Below, piece after piece: positions 44,986-55,600 of a stretch of 64,000 nucleotides of DNA (positions are counted from its first letter, which is position 1; each line of letters starts with the position of its first letter). Below the pieces are notes generated by a model. It was not told where the DNA came from. It did not search any database and was given only the letters and a program-made list of their open reading frames with translations. Location of the stretch: NCBI RefSeq assembly GCF_963678635.1, contig NC_087065.1:8205209-8269208 (forward strand), read 5' to 3'. A program made the translations under genes and the position numbers. This DNA comes from Symsagittifera roscoffensis (Eukaryota; Xenacoelomorpha; Acoela; Convolutidae).

Positions 44986-47412
44986 TTATGCCGGGTGATC
45001 GTCCCCAATGACTGGGCTGAACTTAAGTTGCCTGGCAAAGTTCGATATCTCTAGCAAGAGCACTTCGTCTAATACGATCAGGATGTCGGCTAGTCCATAA
45101 AAGCCCCTCAGTGCATGAGATATGTCCGCCCATGCCGCCGCCAATTCTGACTTGCGAAGCCTCAGGTTCGATGGCTCCAACTCCCGATTGGGGGCTGCCA
45201 TTAGAATCCGCCATTCGTTCCCCTCTGCTATTAGGATCAAGACCGCGTACACGAATTGTAGGGCAGGTGGCATATTCGCGTATCCAGGGGATGTGGTGAA
45301 CACCACCTTCGTCTTGGATCCAAATCTCGAGACAACATTCTCCTGTACTTCATTCATCGCTGCAAACAACGCCTGAATGGCTTCCCATATCTTCCTCGAT
45401 GTCGGAATTTCATTGCCCTTTAGCTGCTCAAGAAGTCCCATCGCGTGCAGGTGATCATTCATTCCTGCAAACAATAGCAACTCAGGCTCACAGGGTATCT
45501 CCGACTTTATTGCCACCACCAGAGTTAACATCTGGTTTAATTCAGCTCCTGGCAAAGAGTATATCAGAGTCTCCGGCCAGAACAACTTAGGAGACGTTCC
45601 TTCGAAGTCCGACCCCGCCACAATGACTACTCTCGCAGCGGCTGGATCTGCTCTATCATAAACTGCCAGGGTTTTGGCCAGCTGGGTGCTGCCACAGGGC
45701 TTCCCGTACCTGGGATCTTCCGCCAACTTCGAGCCTTCGTAAGCGGCATCTGGCAATTCCATCCCCCCCGGATTGAGTAGCTTGTCCACCACTTTCAACT
45801 GTGCCGGGGTCGCCAATCTGATCCTGGCAATGCTTGTTCGGTGTTTGGGGGGTTCTACTATGAGTCCAGGACTCCCCAACAGCTTGAGAGGTCTGTAGTT
45901 AATGGGTGCCATGATCGCCTTTGTGGGAATTCCGGTCAGATCTGCGGTATCCATCAATTTCGTTCTCGAGAAGTGTGCCTCATGAGCTTTCAACCAGTCC
46001 ACGCAATGATGTCTGTTTAAATCCTCGTGCGACACTCGTTCAATCCCCAGGGTCTCCGCCAATTCTCGCCTGCATTCCAAACCCTCTAGGTCCAGTTTTT
46101 TCACCTTCTCAGGATATCTCAAGCGAGCGGTCTCCATAGATCTCTTTTCCCGCTTGTTCTCTGCCACTACCACTGAGGATATCGCCGAGCCTGGAGGTGT
46201 TGACGACGTCACCTCCTCAGACTCCATTGGCGTGACACTCTGCAATCTGGTCTGGTTGCTCCTCGAACTGTCTCTAGTGTCAACTCTCGTTCCCAAGCGA
46301 CCAGACAAGGCCCTTGAGACAAGGAATGGTGGGTTCGGGGCTGGTCCTAATGTGAATTGGGCTGTCTCTAGCAGGTCCGCCTCTAGCGTGTTTATGTGTT
46401 CTTGGAAGACGTCGTTCAGCCACTCCGCTCCCCTTGGTCTATCGAAATGGATTCCATCATTGGAGGTGTCTTCAGGGAATCCCTTTTTCTCCATGCGCTC
46501 CGCCACGTCCAACAGTCTGACAGGGAGCACACTTTTCCGGTTGATATCTCGGATCACCTTGTTTAGGTTCCGCACCTTCTCGTTCATCTCCAAGGCGTGC
46601 TGGTCAAACATCATGTTGTAGGGGACGGTACATACCGTCAACAGGATGGGGTCCATCTGGATCCTCAGCTCCTCAAGAAGGCAGCTCATCTTGTCGTGCA
46701 GCCTCGTTATTTTCCTCGCTTCTCCCCTTGATACATCGTTAGTCCCGATCATCAAGGTCACCGTGTACACTTTAGTCATCCCTAGCATCTCAAGCGTCGC
46801 CAAAATCTGTGGCGTGGCAGCTCCAGCGAAACTCAAGATTCCTGTCTGCCAGTGCGACTGGATCCGGGTCAACACCCGCACCAGGCTGTCCCCTATGATC
46901 AAGTGGACCGCACCTTCTGGCACGCGGGGTGGCGCAAGATACTCCACCCAGGCTGCATCATGAAAGCAGTCCCTCCTGGCTTTCTGTTCCGCACTCCAAT
47001 CCAGCCGATTGTGCCTGTGGTACCTCTTCTCTGTATTTTTCTTATAACTCGAGATCACGACGCTCCTGACCGGCTGTTCCCTTCAAGTCGGGGGAAGCTC
47101 CGGTCTTGCCGAACTTTCACGACTTTTCTGCCGTAATTTCTCGCCCAGCTCTTTCAGACGCGATGAGCCGCCGCTCACCTGACTGTCACTCGAGGTCGAG
47201 GTTGGGGTATATCCCGGCAGCACCACATCCATCAGCGGGCGTACGGGTTGCGTCTCTAGGCTACGCAAGGAAGACGTTGCGTCATTCGGTATCCAGACTT
47301 CCAACCCTTCACTCGTGTGTTCCCGGGCCTCACGGTCAAGGTTGAACCGTGCTCTTGCTCTGGGGACTTCATCCACCTCCATGCGTGACTCTGGTCTCGA
47401 GCTGGTAACCAC
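44986..47412 (-). CDS. ORF2 segment of copy 3 with SGNH/GDSL hydrolase and second SGNH-like domain
   Basis: One frame with a single nonsense codon at 47083 (TGA where copy 2 has TGG). Numbering from the Met at 47058: SGNH block I LIIGDSLVRV (Gly56-Asp57-Ser58), block II FAGAA (Gly79), block III MIGTNDVSRG (Asn107, Asp108), block V DGIHFDRPRG (Asp201, His204). All catalytic residues of the SGNH fold are in order over ~160 residues. Family members hydrolyse ester bonds of lipids, sugars or acetyl groups. A second domain (~475-690) has VAGSDFEGTS and LLFAGMNDHLHAMGLL at SGNH-like spacing but no clear DxxH. A basic, Ser-rich linker joins the two. The substrate is unknown. Confidence 0.85.
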
Positions 47413-48134
47413 TCGCTCCTTCGGCCTGGCTCCCTTCTGTGCGTCAAGTTCGCGTTGTCGTTGTCTATTCTCTCCAACTCCGACTTCAGTTGTTCACAAT
47501 TCGCGGCATTCTCCCGCACCCTTAGCTCCTGCTGATGTTCAGCCTTTAGCATCTCAAGCAACCTCAGAGTCTGATCTCGCTCGTTGACCGCCTGGTCCCT
47601 TTCCAGCTGAACCTTCTCCCGATCCAGCTTTGCCTGATCCCGATCGAGGTTCGCCTTATTCCTTTCCTTCTGCGTCTTCTCGAGCTCTTTCTTTAGAACA
47701 CCAAGATCCGGATACGCCTCGGTCGTCTGTTGTGCTCGCGTCATCGATAGCACCTTACTCGAGCTCTGGCCTGTAGATCTTGTGGTTGGCCTAGTTGGTA
47801 GTGGGAATTCCCCTGCGCCATATTCGGTTTTGTTACTCAGGCCAGGATTCCTTGCCAAGTCAAAGCCCCTTACTCCTCCATCCACATTCCAAGACAACCA
47901 TCTGGTCTGTTCTTGGTTTGATATACCCTCGGTGGTGTAGCCGATCATCAAGACAGCCTCAGTCGCAGACTCGCTGCATTCAACCTGGTCTTCCAACTGG
48001 AGGATGGCATTCAGCATTACCGCCATTCTCTCGTCTATCTGGGTATAGTCCAGGTACCTCAGGCGTCTGTACAGCTCATCAAGAGTAGGCTTCTTCAGGG
48101 CCGCGGGCATGGATTTCCAGAATCTGTCTGCCAT
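47256..48134 (-). CDS. ORF2 N-terminus of copy 3 with coiled coil
   Basis: Starts MADRFWKSMPAALKKPTLDE, conserved with copy 2, so this start is well supported. Residues ~1-90 form a conserved block ending near NQEQTRWLSWNVDGGV. Residues ~150-235 are a strong coiled coil with repeated DRDQAKLDREK and LERDQAVNERDQ heptads. The true protein leaves this frame near 47450: from there homology with copy 2 (RPESRMEVDEVP) is found in the next frame, so the last ~65 codons of this ORF are out of frame. The coiled coil suggests a multimeric, perhaps structural, protein. Confidence 0.72.
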   Translation of the reverse strand: MADRFWKSMPAALKKPTLDELYRRLRYLDYTQIDERMAVMLNAILQLEDQVECSESATEAVLMIGYTTEGISNQEQTRWLSWNVDGGVRGFDLARNPGLSNKTEYGAGEFPLPTRPTTRSTGQSSSKVLSMTRAQQTTEAYPDLGVLKKELEKTQKERNKANLDRDQAKLDREKVQLERDQAVNERDQTLRLLEMLKAEHQQELRVRENAANCEQLKSELERIDNDNANLTHRREPGRRSEWLPARDQSHAWRWMKSPEQEHGSTLTVRPGNTRVKGWKSGYRMTQRLPCVA

Positions 48135-48637
48135 TCTTTGTGACTTCGGGATGTATACAGGTATATGTTAACCAGCTCAAGAATTACCTTACCGACTCAA
48201 GTATTACCCAACTCAAGAATTCTCTAGAAATGTTCCCTTGCAAACACTTGCTGTAGGTGTCCCTTATCGCGAGTTCAATCAAGATTTCTCTTTCTGTCTC
48301 TCGCTTGAGTGTAGTTGGATTTTCAACTTTGTTTTTCAAACTTGATCTGAAAACAGAAACCACATTAAGACCTAACATGTCATGCTCCTAACCTAGAAAC
48401 CCCCCCCCCTTTTACCAGTATGGTTAAAATCTTATCATTTTCATTCTATTTAAAACGATTCAATTGGAATTTCCTTAAAAGCATGCAGATTCATTTTATG
48501 TTTTAGCACCGTTAATTCTTTTTAAAATTTAATTGTCATGCCAATCACGTCTTAAGGTCCCTTTACCTGTGCCGCACCCCAGTACCTAACTCAAGACTCC
48601 TCCCTCACACCCAACTCGAGACCCCCGTGTCCCCAAC
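48135..48637 (-). other. Spacer between pol-macro and ORF2 (copy 3)
   Basis: 503 bp without an ORF. In the sense strand it carries repeated CTTGAGT motifs, several followed by GGTAA or GGTA-like sequence (for example around 48170-48215 and 48580-48655), a G-run (48402-48410), and the splice-acceptor-like site at 48347-48358. It is the same length as the copy 2 spacer although its sequence is diverged. Confidence 0.65.
48347..48358 (-). promoter_or_regulatory. Candidate 3' splice site upstream of ORF2 (copy 3)
   Basis: The minus-strand reading is TTCTGTTTTCAG, 212 nt before the ORF2 ATG. Copy 2 has the counterpart at 21261-21272. The likely role is to make a subgenomic mRNA for ORF2. Confidence 0.45.
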
Positions 48638-49656
48638 TCAGGCGATGCTCAAGTAGTATTTTTTGTGCAGATACACCATTATCTCAGTTTCTGCAAAGAC
48701 TACATGTAGGATAGCGTACAATTCCCTCGAGCTCAGTTTGCCCCTGTTTGGGTCATACACCGGCATTGAGACCTCAGTTATTCTTCTTTCAGTCATGAAG
48801 TCTCATAGTCTTGTTAGTGCCAACATCACGTGTTCGGGATCAATTGTGTTCCTGTCATTCACCCTCGTCACTAGGAAGCACAGATATTTGCCAGGGACTT
48901 GTGCTACTGATGGTGGAAGCGCTGCCATCCCTCCTAGTCCTGGTCTCTGTCTGAACAGAAACTCCACGTTCTGGTACTCTCTTCTGAAGTCAGCTTCCAA
49001 TCTTGATTTGAAACTCATGTCCGCCGTGATGCAGATCGCGCTAGTCCTGTATGACAGGATGAAGTCACTATCCGTTATCATGATGTTCTCCGAGTACTCA
49101 TTGGGTATTTCAAATTTCGTTTTGAAATTCCGACCTATGGTAGGCTCCGGCTTTTCTTCTTCCAGTTCCAATTCGCTTGTTTCTCTCACTTCCTTGAGCT
49201 TCTTTATCATCAAATTTTCGGTGTGGGTAAGTCCTACCCCCACTCCCCGGACAAAAATATTTATCGACGTCCCCGTCGATGTTGTCGGGTCTGAATTGTC
49301 CTGAGGAATGTCCAGTGTCCTGTCTGTTGCCGTCCACCGAAAAGAGGGTCCTCTGTCTTCATGTAATTTGCCGCTGATACATCGACTTGTTGAATGCTTT
49401 GTCCTTCGTGGCTCTCGTCTTTGACATCGCGCATCCACTCTAGTATCCTCAAGTTCGTGTTCTCCCTCCTCTCTATCTCACTCTGCTCGAGATCCGTCTC
49501 TAATTCCGGCGTCGAGTGGTCTTCCTGCGGATAGTGTCCAACATCGTCAATGACCTGCCATTCCTCTCCGGCTTCCAGTTCGCCTGCGCTCAGTAGTTCC
49601 TCGCCCAATCTGTCTGGCTGTATCTTATCGATCAAGAAGTCATCCCCGTACCTGTT
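48638..49656 (-). pseudogene. Macro-domain tail of pol, cut off by TAA and one frameshift (copy 3)
   Basis: It follows the TAA ending the 2594-codon frame. Copies 1 and 2 have sense codons at that TAA, so this is the natural C-terminus of pol. Open parts are 49261-49635 and 48803-49438, joined by a one-base loss near 49340. A TGA at 48803-48805 (AGA in copy 2) is followed by in-frame codons to TGA 48638. The fold resembles the TARG1/OARD1 macro class: SAICITADMSF, LGGMAALPPS, KYLCFLVTRV, ITEVSMP, LYAILHVVFAETEIMVYL. TARG1-type proteins remove ADP-ribose from Glu or Asp. Here the LITK Lys is Arg and the Gly loop is poorly kept, so binding without catalysis is possible. Confidence 0.68.
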
Positions 49657-52600
49657 TTACCTCATGCCGGTGCGTTTACGATTGCCAGTCCTGGTTTCCG
49701 GTGGTGTCGGTCGATCCGGCTCCATCCACTTCGGCACCTCATCTTGCTCCGGGTCGTTCCAGTCTTCTTCTACAAATGATCCTGCATCAGACTCCCCTCC
49801 TATCTTTTCGTTGTCATCCAAACTCAAGTTCTCATTACCATCATTTTTCTCTCTGGTGCCTTTTTCATTCACTTCACACGCTGGCTCTACCACCAGGTAC
49901 TCAAGACCCTCCATGTCCTTCGGTATGCACCAATCCTCTGGGGACGGGACGTGAGGCTTCAGATTTTCATAAGGTGCCGCTCGCCCAGTACTCAAGCGAT
50001 AGAACCGTCCTTGTTGATGAACCTCCGTTATCATGAATGGTCCCCTCCACTTCTTGAGTAGTTTCTTTGTTCCCTTGGGCGGTATGACATTTTGGAAGAC
50101 CCACACGTATTGGCCCACTTCATATGGCTTTGCTCGTAATATTTTTTTGTCATATTTCCTGCGTTGCCTCATTTGCGCTTGCGCCGTGTTCCTCCTGCAT
50201 AGCTCGTTCAACTCCTGTTGTCTTTTGATCGCTTCTTTCACGTATGCCTGAGGCGACGTCCTTTTCCCTTCGTATTCCGGGTAAAAGAATGTCAGAGGCA
50301 TTGCTCTCTCCCTGCCCGTCAACATCATGAAAGGACTGATGCCCGTCGTTGAGTGCTGTGTACTGTTGTAGGCTCCTACTACCTGTGGCAGGTATTTGTC
50401 CCAGTCCGTCATGTATCTTGAGCAGTACACCCTTAACATGTTGACCAGTGTCCTGTTCTGTCTCTCTACCAACCCATTGGTCTGTGGATGATAGGTCGTC
50501 GAGTGTGCTTGAGCAATGTGCGATCTCTTCATCAATTCTTTTGTCAAGTCCCCCACGAAAGCTTTGCCGTTGTCCGACTGGAAAGTCGTTGGACAACCAT
50601 ACCGCGATATCCAATGCGTTATCAAATGATCACATGTCTCTTCGGCCGAGGCTGTCTGGCACGGAACCGCTTCCGCCAACTTTGTGAAGTGATCTATTAT
50701 AACCAGTATCTGGTTATATCCCGACTCTGTCATGCAGATTTTTTGATGGTCTATCTGCACCACTTCATTGAACTCTGAGCTCTCAACGGACTTGAGGGGA
50801 AACTTCATCTTCCTTGGGTCTTTTACCTGGAGACATGCCAGGCAGGCATTCACCCATCTCTCGCAAGCTTTTCTCATTCCTGGCCAATCAAACCTGTGAA
50901 GTATCCTTTGTTGTACTTTGTCTATCCCCTGGTGGCCCATCTGGTCGTGTGATCTGAAAAGCACCTCCGTCTGGTACAATTGTGGTAGTATGATGAGGTT
51001 GTGTTTGTGTAATATCTTTTCCTCAACTCTCCTCTTGCACGCTACCACCCCATCAGCTGTGTGATAAAGTAAGTCTTTCTTTTCTTTGTAGAACTGGCTC
51101 AAGATCTTGTAGCTGTCTTCCTCAAGTTCCCCCTTCTCCTTGACCCCCGACTGGATCCATTTGGAGAGGTTATTTGTCATTTTGTCATTCTTCTGGGCTC
51201 TTATTAGGTCTGACAGCCTATATCTCGCCTTGACATGCTCCTTTAGCGCCATGATCTGTCCATTCATCTCACCAGGGTTGTGGATGTCATCACTCAGTTT
51301 CACGCATATCATCCTTTTCACGATTTTCATATCATCTTCTGGCACCAGATTCGTTCTGATGTTTGAGTTGCATGATAGTTCCCTGAATGGTTTCCTTGCA
51401 ACCGCAATTTTCTCAAGTTCCTCACCACCTCGCATCTCCTGTATGTCCATGTTGTATGTTCCTGAAGATGGATCCGTCTGTAACTCCCTGTCGTGGTGCC
51501 TTGTCTTCTCTTCCGCCAATATCATGCACAGACTGTCTTGGTTTTCGCTGCTCCCATCCGAGTCTTCGTCCCATCCTTCACGCTCCCCGGACAATTTTCC
51601 TTCTCCGGTTCCTTCTTCCGTGAACCTGGAACACTCCCCGGACTCTTGACCTAGTTCCAGGTGTTTAGTATCTTCTTTGAACGTCACTTTCTTTCTCCTA
51701 ACCTTGGTCTGCTCCAGAAGGTCTTCGGGGATTTTGTCAACTAGTGACCGCACGACATCTTTGCTGTCAGTGACGCTTCCTCTTGATGAGTTAGTATCGT
51801 TCACTGTCTCTTTTCTCCGAAGTATAGTGACTTCCGGTTCCTCTTTACCCTTCTCTTGGATCACGGGCTTATCATCTGATAGTTTCTCGAGCAACCTCAT
51901 TAAGTCATCATCTATCTGTGCAGTTCCTGCTTCCACCTGGTTAAGATCATAGCCTTTTGCCTTGAGCGTCTCCTTCACGATCTTCGACTTGAGTATAATC
52001 TCAATCGGAATTCTCTTGCTCTTCTTCAAGATGGTCTTCTCTGGAAGCTCTTTAGGCAATTCAGGATGATCTTCTATCGGTTTGCCTGACTTGTCCAGCC
52101 ATCTCGTGAGTGGAAGACTGTCGTACGTTTCCTTGTCCATGAAGGAGAAGCCATCTTTGATTTCAGGTCTGTCTGCCTCTCTTTGCTCTTGTCTCTCATA
52201 GAACTCCGTCTTCTTACTCAGGTTGTCGGCATTCTGATGTTTATCTCGCGTTCTATGCTCAATTATCATGTTGTATCCGTCCAGGCGAACTATCCACCTC
52301 CCAATGTAACTTTGGTCCATTGAGTACGTTTTCAGCCAGCTCAGTGCTCGATTGTCGACTCGCAACTTGAATGGCTCACTGCCCAGGTATGCCATGTATT
52401 TCTCGACAAAGGTAACCACCGCGAACATCTCTGCTTTTGGTGCTCCGTACTTCATTTCCGTGTCACTCAGGACTTTGCTCCCGTACGCTATTGGTCTCAA
52501 GACTGTCTTCCCATTCCATTCTTGTTCTTGGTGGAGAATCCCAGAAATCGCGACTACCGACGCATCCGTGTCCAGCACGTACATCCCTTTCTCAGTCGGC

Positions 52601-55600
52601 ATACCCAGTACTGGTGCCTCACATAGCTCTTTCTTTATTCTCTGGAATGATTCTTCTGCTGCGTTATTCCACGTGAACTTCTTGCCCTTGTGTCTCATTA
52701 ATTGTTGCATCGGGTATACCTTGTCTGCATAGCCTTTGATGAACTCTCTATAATAGTTAGCGAAACCCAGGAAGCTCATCAACTGGTGCTCCGTCTTCGG
52801 TGATTTCCAGGTCAGGACTGCTTCCACGGCGTCCGTATCAGGTCTGATGCCGTGTTTGTCTACCATCCTGCCCAAGTATTTTATTGAGTCCTTGAGTATC
52901 TCGCACTTTGATGGTTTACACTTTAGCCCCGACCTCTTCATGCATGCAAACACTTCGTCAAGTCTCTCAATGTGGTCTTCCAGTGTTGGCGTCGCTATTA
53001 CCACGTCATCTACGTAGCACATTACCAGGTTGCCATACTTCTTCGTTACGCCTATCAGCGCGTGTGCCATCAATCGCTGAAACGTGGCTGTGGCATTGCA
53101 AAGTCCAAACGGCATCCGTTTCCATTGAAACAGACCCAACTCGCAGGCAAACCCTGTCTTGTCCCTGTCCTGTTTTCTTAGTAGTACTTGCCAAAAGGCC
53201 GAGCCTAAATCAAGAGTCGTAAAAAATTTTGCATCACCTAACTTCGAGAGGCTCTCATCGATCCTAGGTATGGGATAGGCATCCTTCACCGTGACGGAGT
53301 TCAGGTATCGAAAATCACAACAAAGACTCAACTGGTCGCCTTTCTTTTTGGCCATCACTACTCCACACGCCCACGGTGACTTGGATGGTTCTATCATGTC
53401 ATACTCTAGTAACGTCTCGATTTCTTTTCTACACGCGTCCGATTTGTGTGGGGTCATGCGCCTCGCCCCCTCCCTGTGTGGTACCGCGTTTTCCTCAAGT
53501 TCTATTTCGTGCTCAACGAAATTACAACACCCGATATCCGCATTATGCCTCGAAAAAACTTCCTCGTTCCGCTCTAGTACGTCCTTGATGGCTTCGAGCT
53601 GTTCATCTTTCAGTTTGCCCCTCAAATGTTCAATCTCCGGCAGAACCGGTTTTTCATTTTGCATTTCATCTAGTGTGGGTCGCTCTGGAAAGTTCGAACA
53701 GCTCGACAGCCCATCATCCGTTTCTGACTTAAGTGATTTAATAAGACTTGAAGTATCTTTTATTTTCTGCAATCGTCTCAAGATACAAATTTTGTCCCTA
53801 TGATTGGGACAATCAACAACTTCAAATTGTTTTGAGTTCTCGATCGTTTCATATCGAGTTTTAACCGGTAAAGCATATCCCAGTTTCCTCCCTCTCTGTA
53901 TCGTGATCGGTATATCAAGGGTATTCAACAAGACACTGACGCAGAGGCCGCTCTTCGTTATCGAGAAGGATCTTCCTAAAACAGCAGCACTTTGACTATT
54001 AGGGTTCGGAACTACACACACTTGCTTGTTGTCACTTACTTCATTGTAATTTTTCATCCTCAAGCCTACGATTGCCGCTTCATTCGCTTTTAGCCTCACC
54101 CTCCTACTCAAGAATACCGGTGCTTTGTTTTCATTTGCCATTATTAAATTTACCGGTTTGATTGCGTACCTCCTATCCGGGTTCCGTATCCTGAACATTG
54201 CGTTATTTAGATCAATCGTTACGTCGAAATTCCTGATGAAGTCTCTGCCCAAAATGAATTGGTCAGATTCATCTAGGTTTTCTACCACGATAAAGCTCAT
54301 CCACAGGTTACGTTCCCCCAAGTTGAGGGCTATTATCGGCGTCCTGCCCAGCACCCGAAGGGCCCCTTTGTTTGCTGCTGACAGCCGTATTCTCGAGTCT
54401 ATCAAATCACCTTTGTCAAAGCCCATCCGCTCCCAAGTTTCGATTGGTATGACGCTCAAGACTGCTCCCGTATCAAGTAGCCCACGTAGTTGAGTCTTTC
54501 TGCCACTTATGTCTAGCACGTGCCCTGTCACATCTGCCTCTGTCCCGATGTGCATCGCATCTTCTTCAAGCATAGCGCAGTGTCCAATCGATCTCACTTT
54601 CAACTCTTCTTTTCCTACGTAGATTTGCCCAATTAGGTCTTCGTCACATGTTATCATTGTCTTGGTATAGATGTTTATTCCATCTATATTTAGCATCACC
54701 TCGTGTGGACCATAAGCTTCAGTATACCTGTTGTCAACACGGACCGACTTGCTGCCCCCTCTCGTGAGTAGTGCTCTCAGCGCTCTAGAAGTCGTTTGTG
54801 GGCTTATACAACTCAAGTAATCTGCGTACACGTCAATGTGCATTATTGTCTGGTCGCTCGGTTCGCTCAAGTTTCTGGTTACCTCGTGGCCGCCCACTGT
54901 GATTATCGACATTTTTCTAGCCCCGATTTTCGATATGCCGAATGGCTTTCCCGTCACCATTTTTACAGTGTTACAATTCCCGGTCTTTGTTGAGCCCGGT
55001 ACAGCCTCTGGTGTCGGGTTCGATCCGGTTAATGCTTCGTTAAAATTCTGTCTTTCGATCTCCAGCTTTAATCGTTGCTCTATTTCTTTCGCAGCCAGAT
55101 CCTGTTTCACTTTGGCAATTGCCTCCGTCGCGGCTTTCTCATAATTTATCTGTAGAGAATTCCCGGCCGCGGATTCTATCGCGCCATTAACATGTGTTAC
55201 AGCTTTCACTGTCTTCGTTGGCAATTCCGTGCTTGGTGCTCCTAAGTTCCTCGATTCAAACTCGTTTTGCCTGTTCTGCTGATTCTGCACCGCCGCTAAT
55301 GCTAACTTATGTTTGGGGTGACTCTGGTCCTTGACCGCTTCCCAGAACAAGGGACAATCCATTCTGAAGTGCCCCTCCTGTTTACAGAAGAAGCATCTAG
55401 CGCCTATCTTGATGATTAAGCCATTATAGTACTCGTGTTCCTCCATCTGGCTCATGTCCTCCTCATCCGGTGCGTATCCTAGGCTCTTCATGCCTTGTTT
55501 GTATGTTGTGCAGTCAGCCACGTGGTGGTCCGCTGACCCGCAGTTCGCGCATGATCTGCGCTTGTCCATATCATCTCTCGGTTTGTACCATGATGACCTC

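Noticed and set aside
39278-48134. Envelope protein in ORF2
   Set aside because: No signal peptide at the ORF2 start, no Cys-rich surface domain, and no fusion peptide plus C-terminal anchor pattern; the SGNH domain and coiled coil give it another character.
48663-49304. 213-codon plus-strand ORF opposite the macro tail
   Set aside because: It is a shadow of the minus-strand macro coding sequence; no homology of its own, and copy 2 does not keep it.
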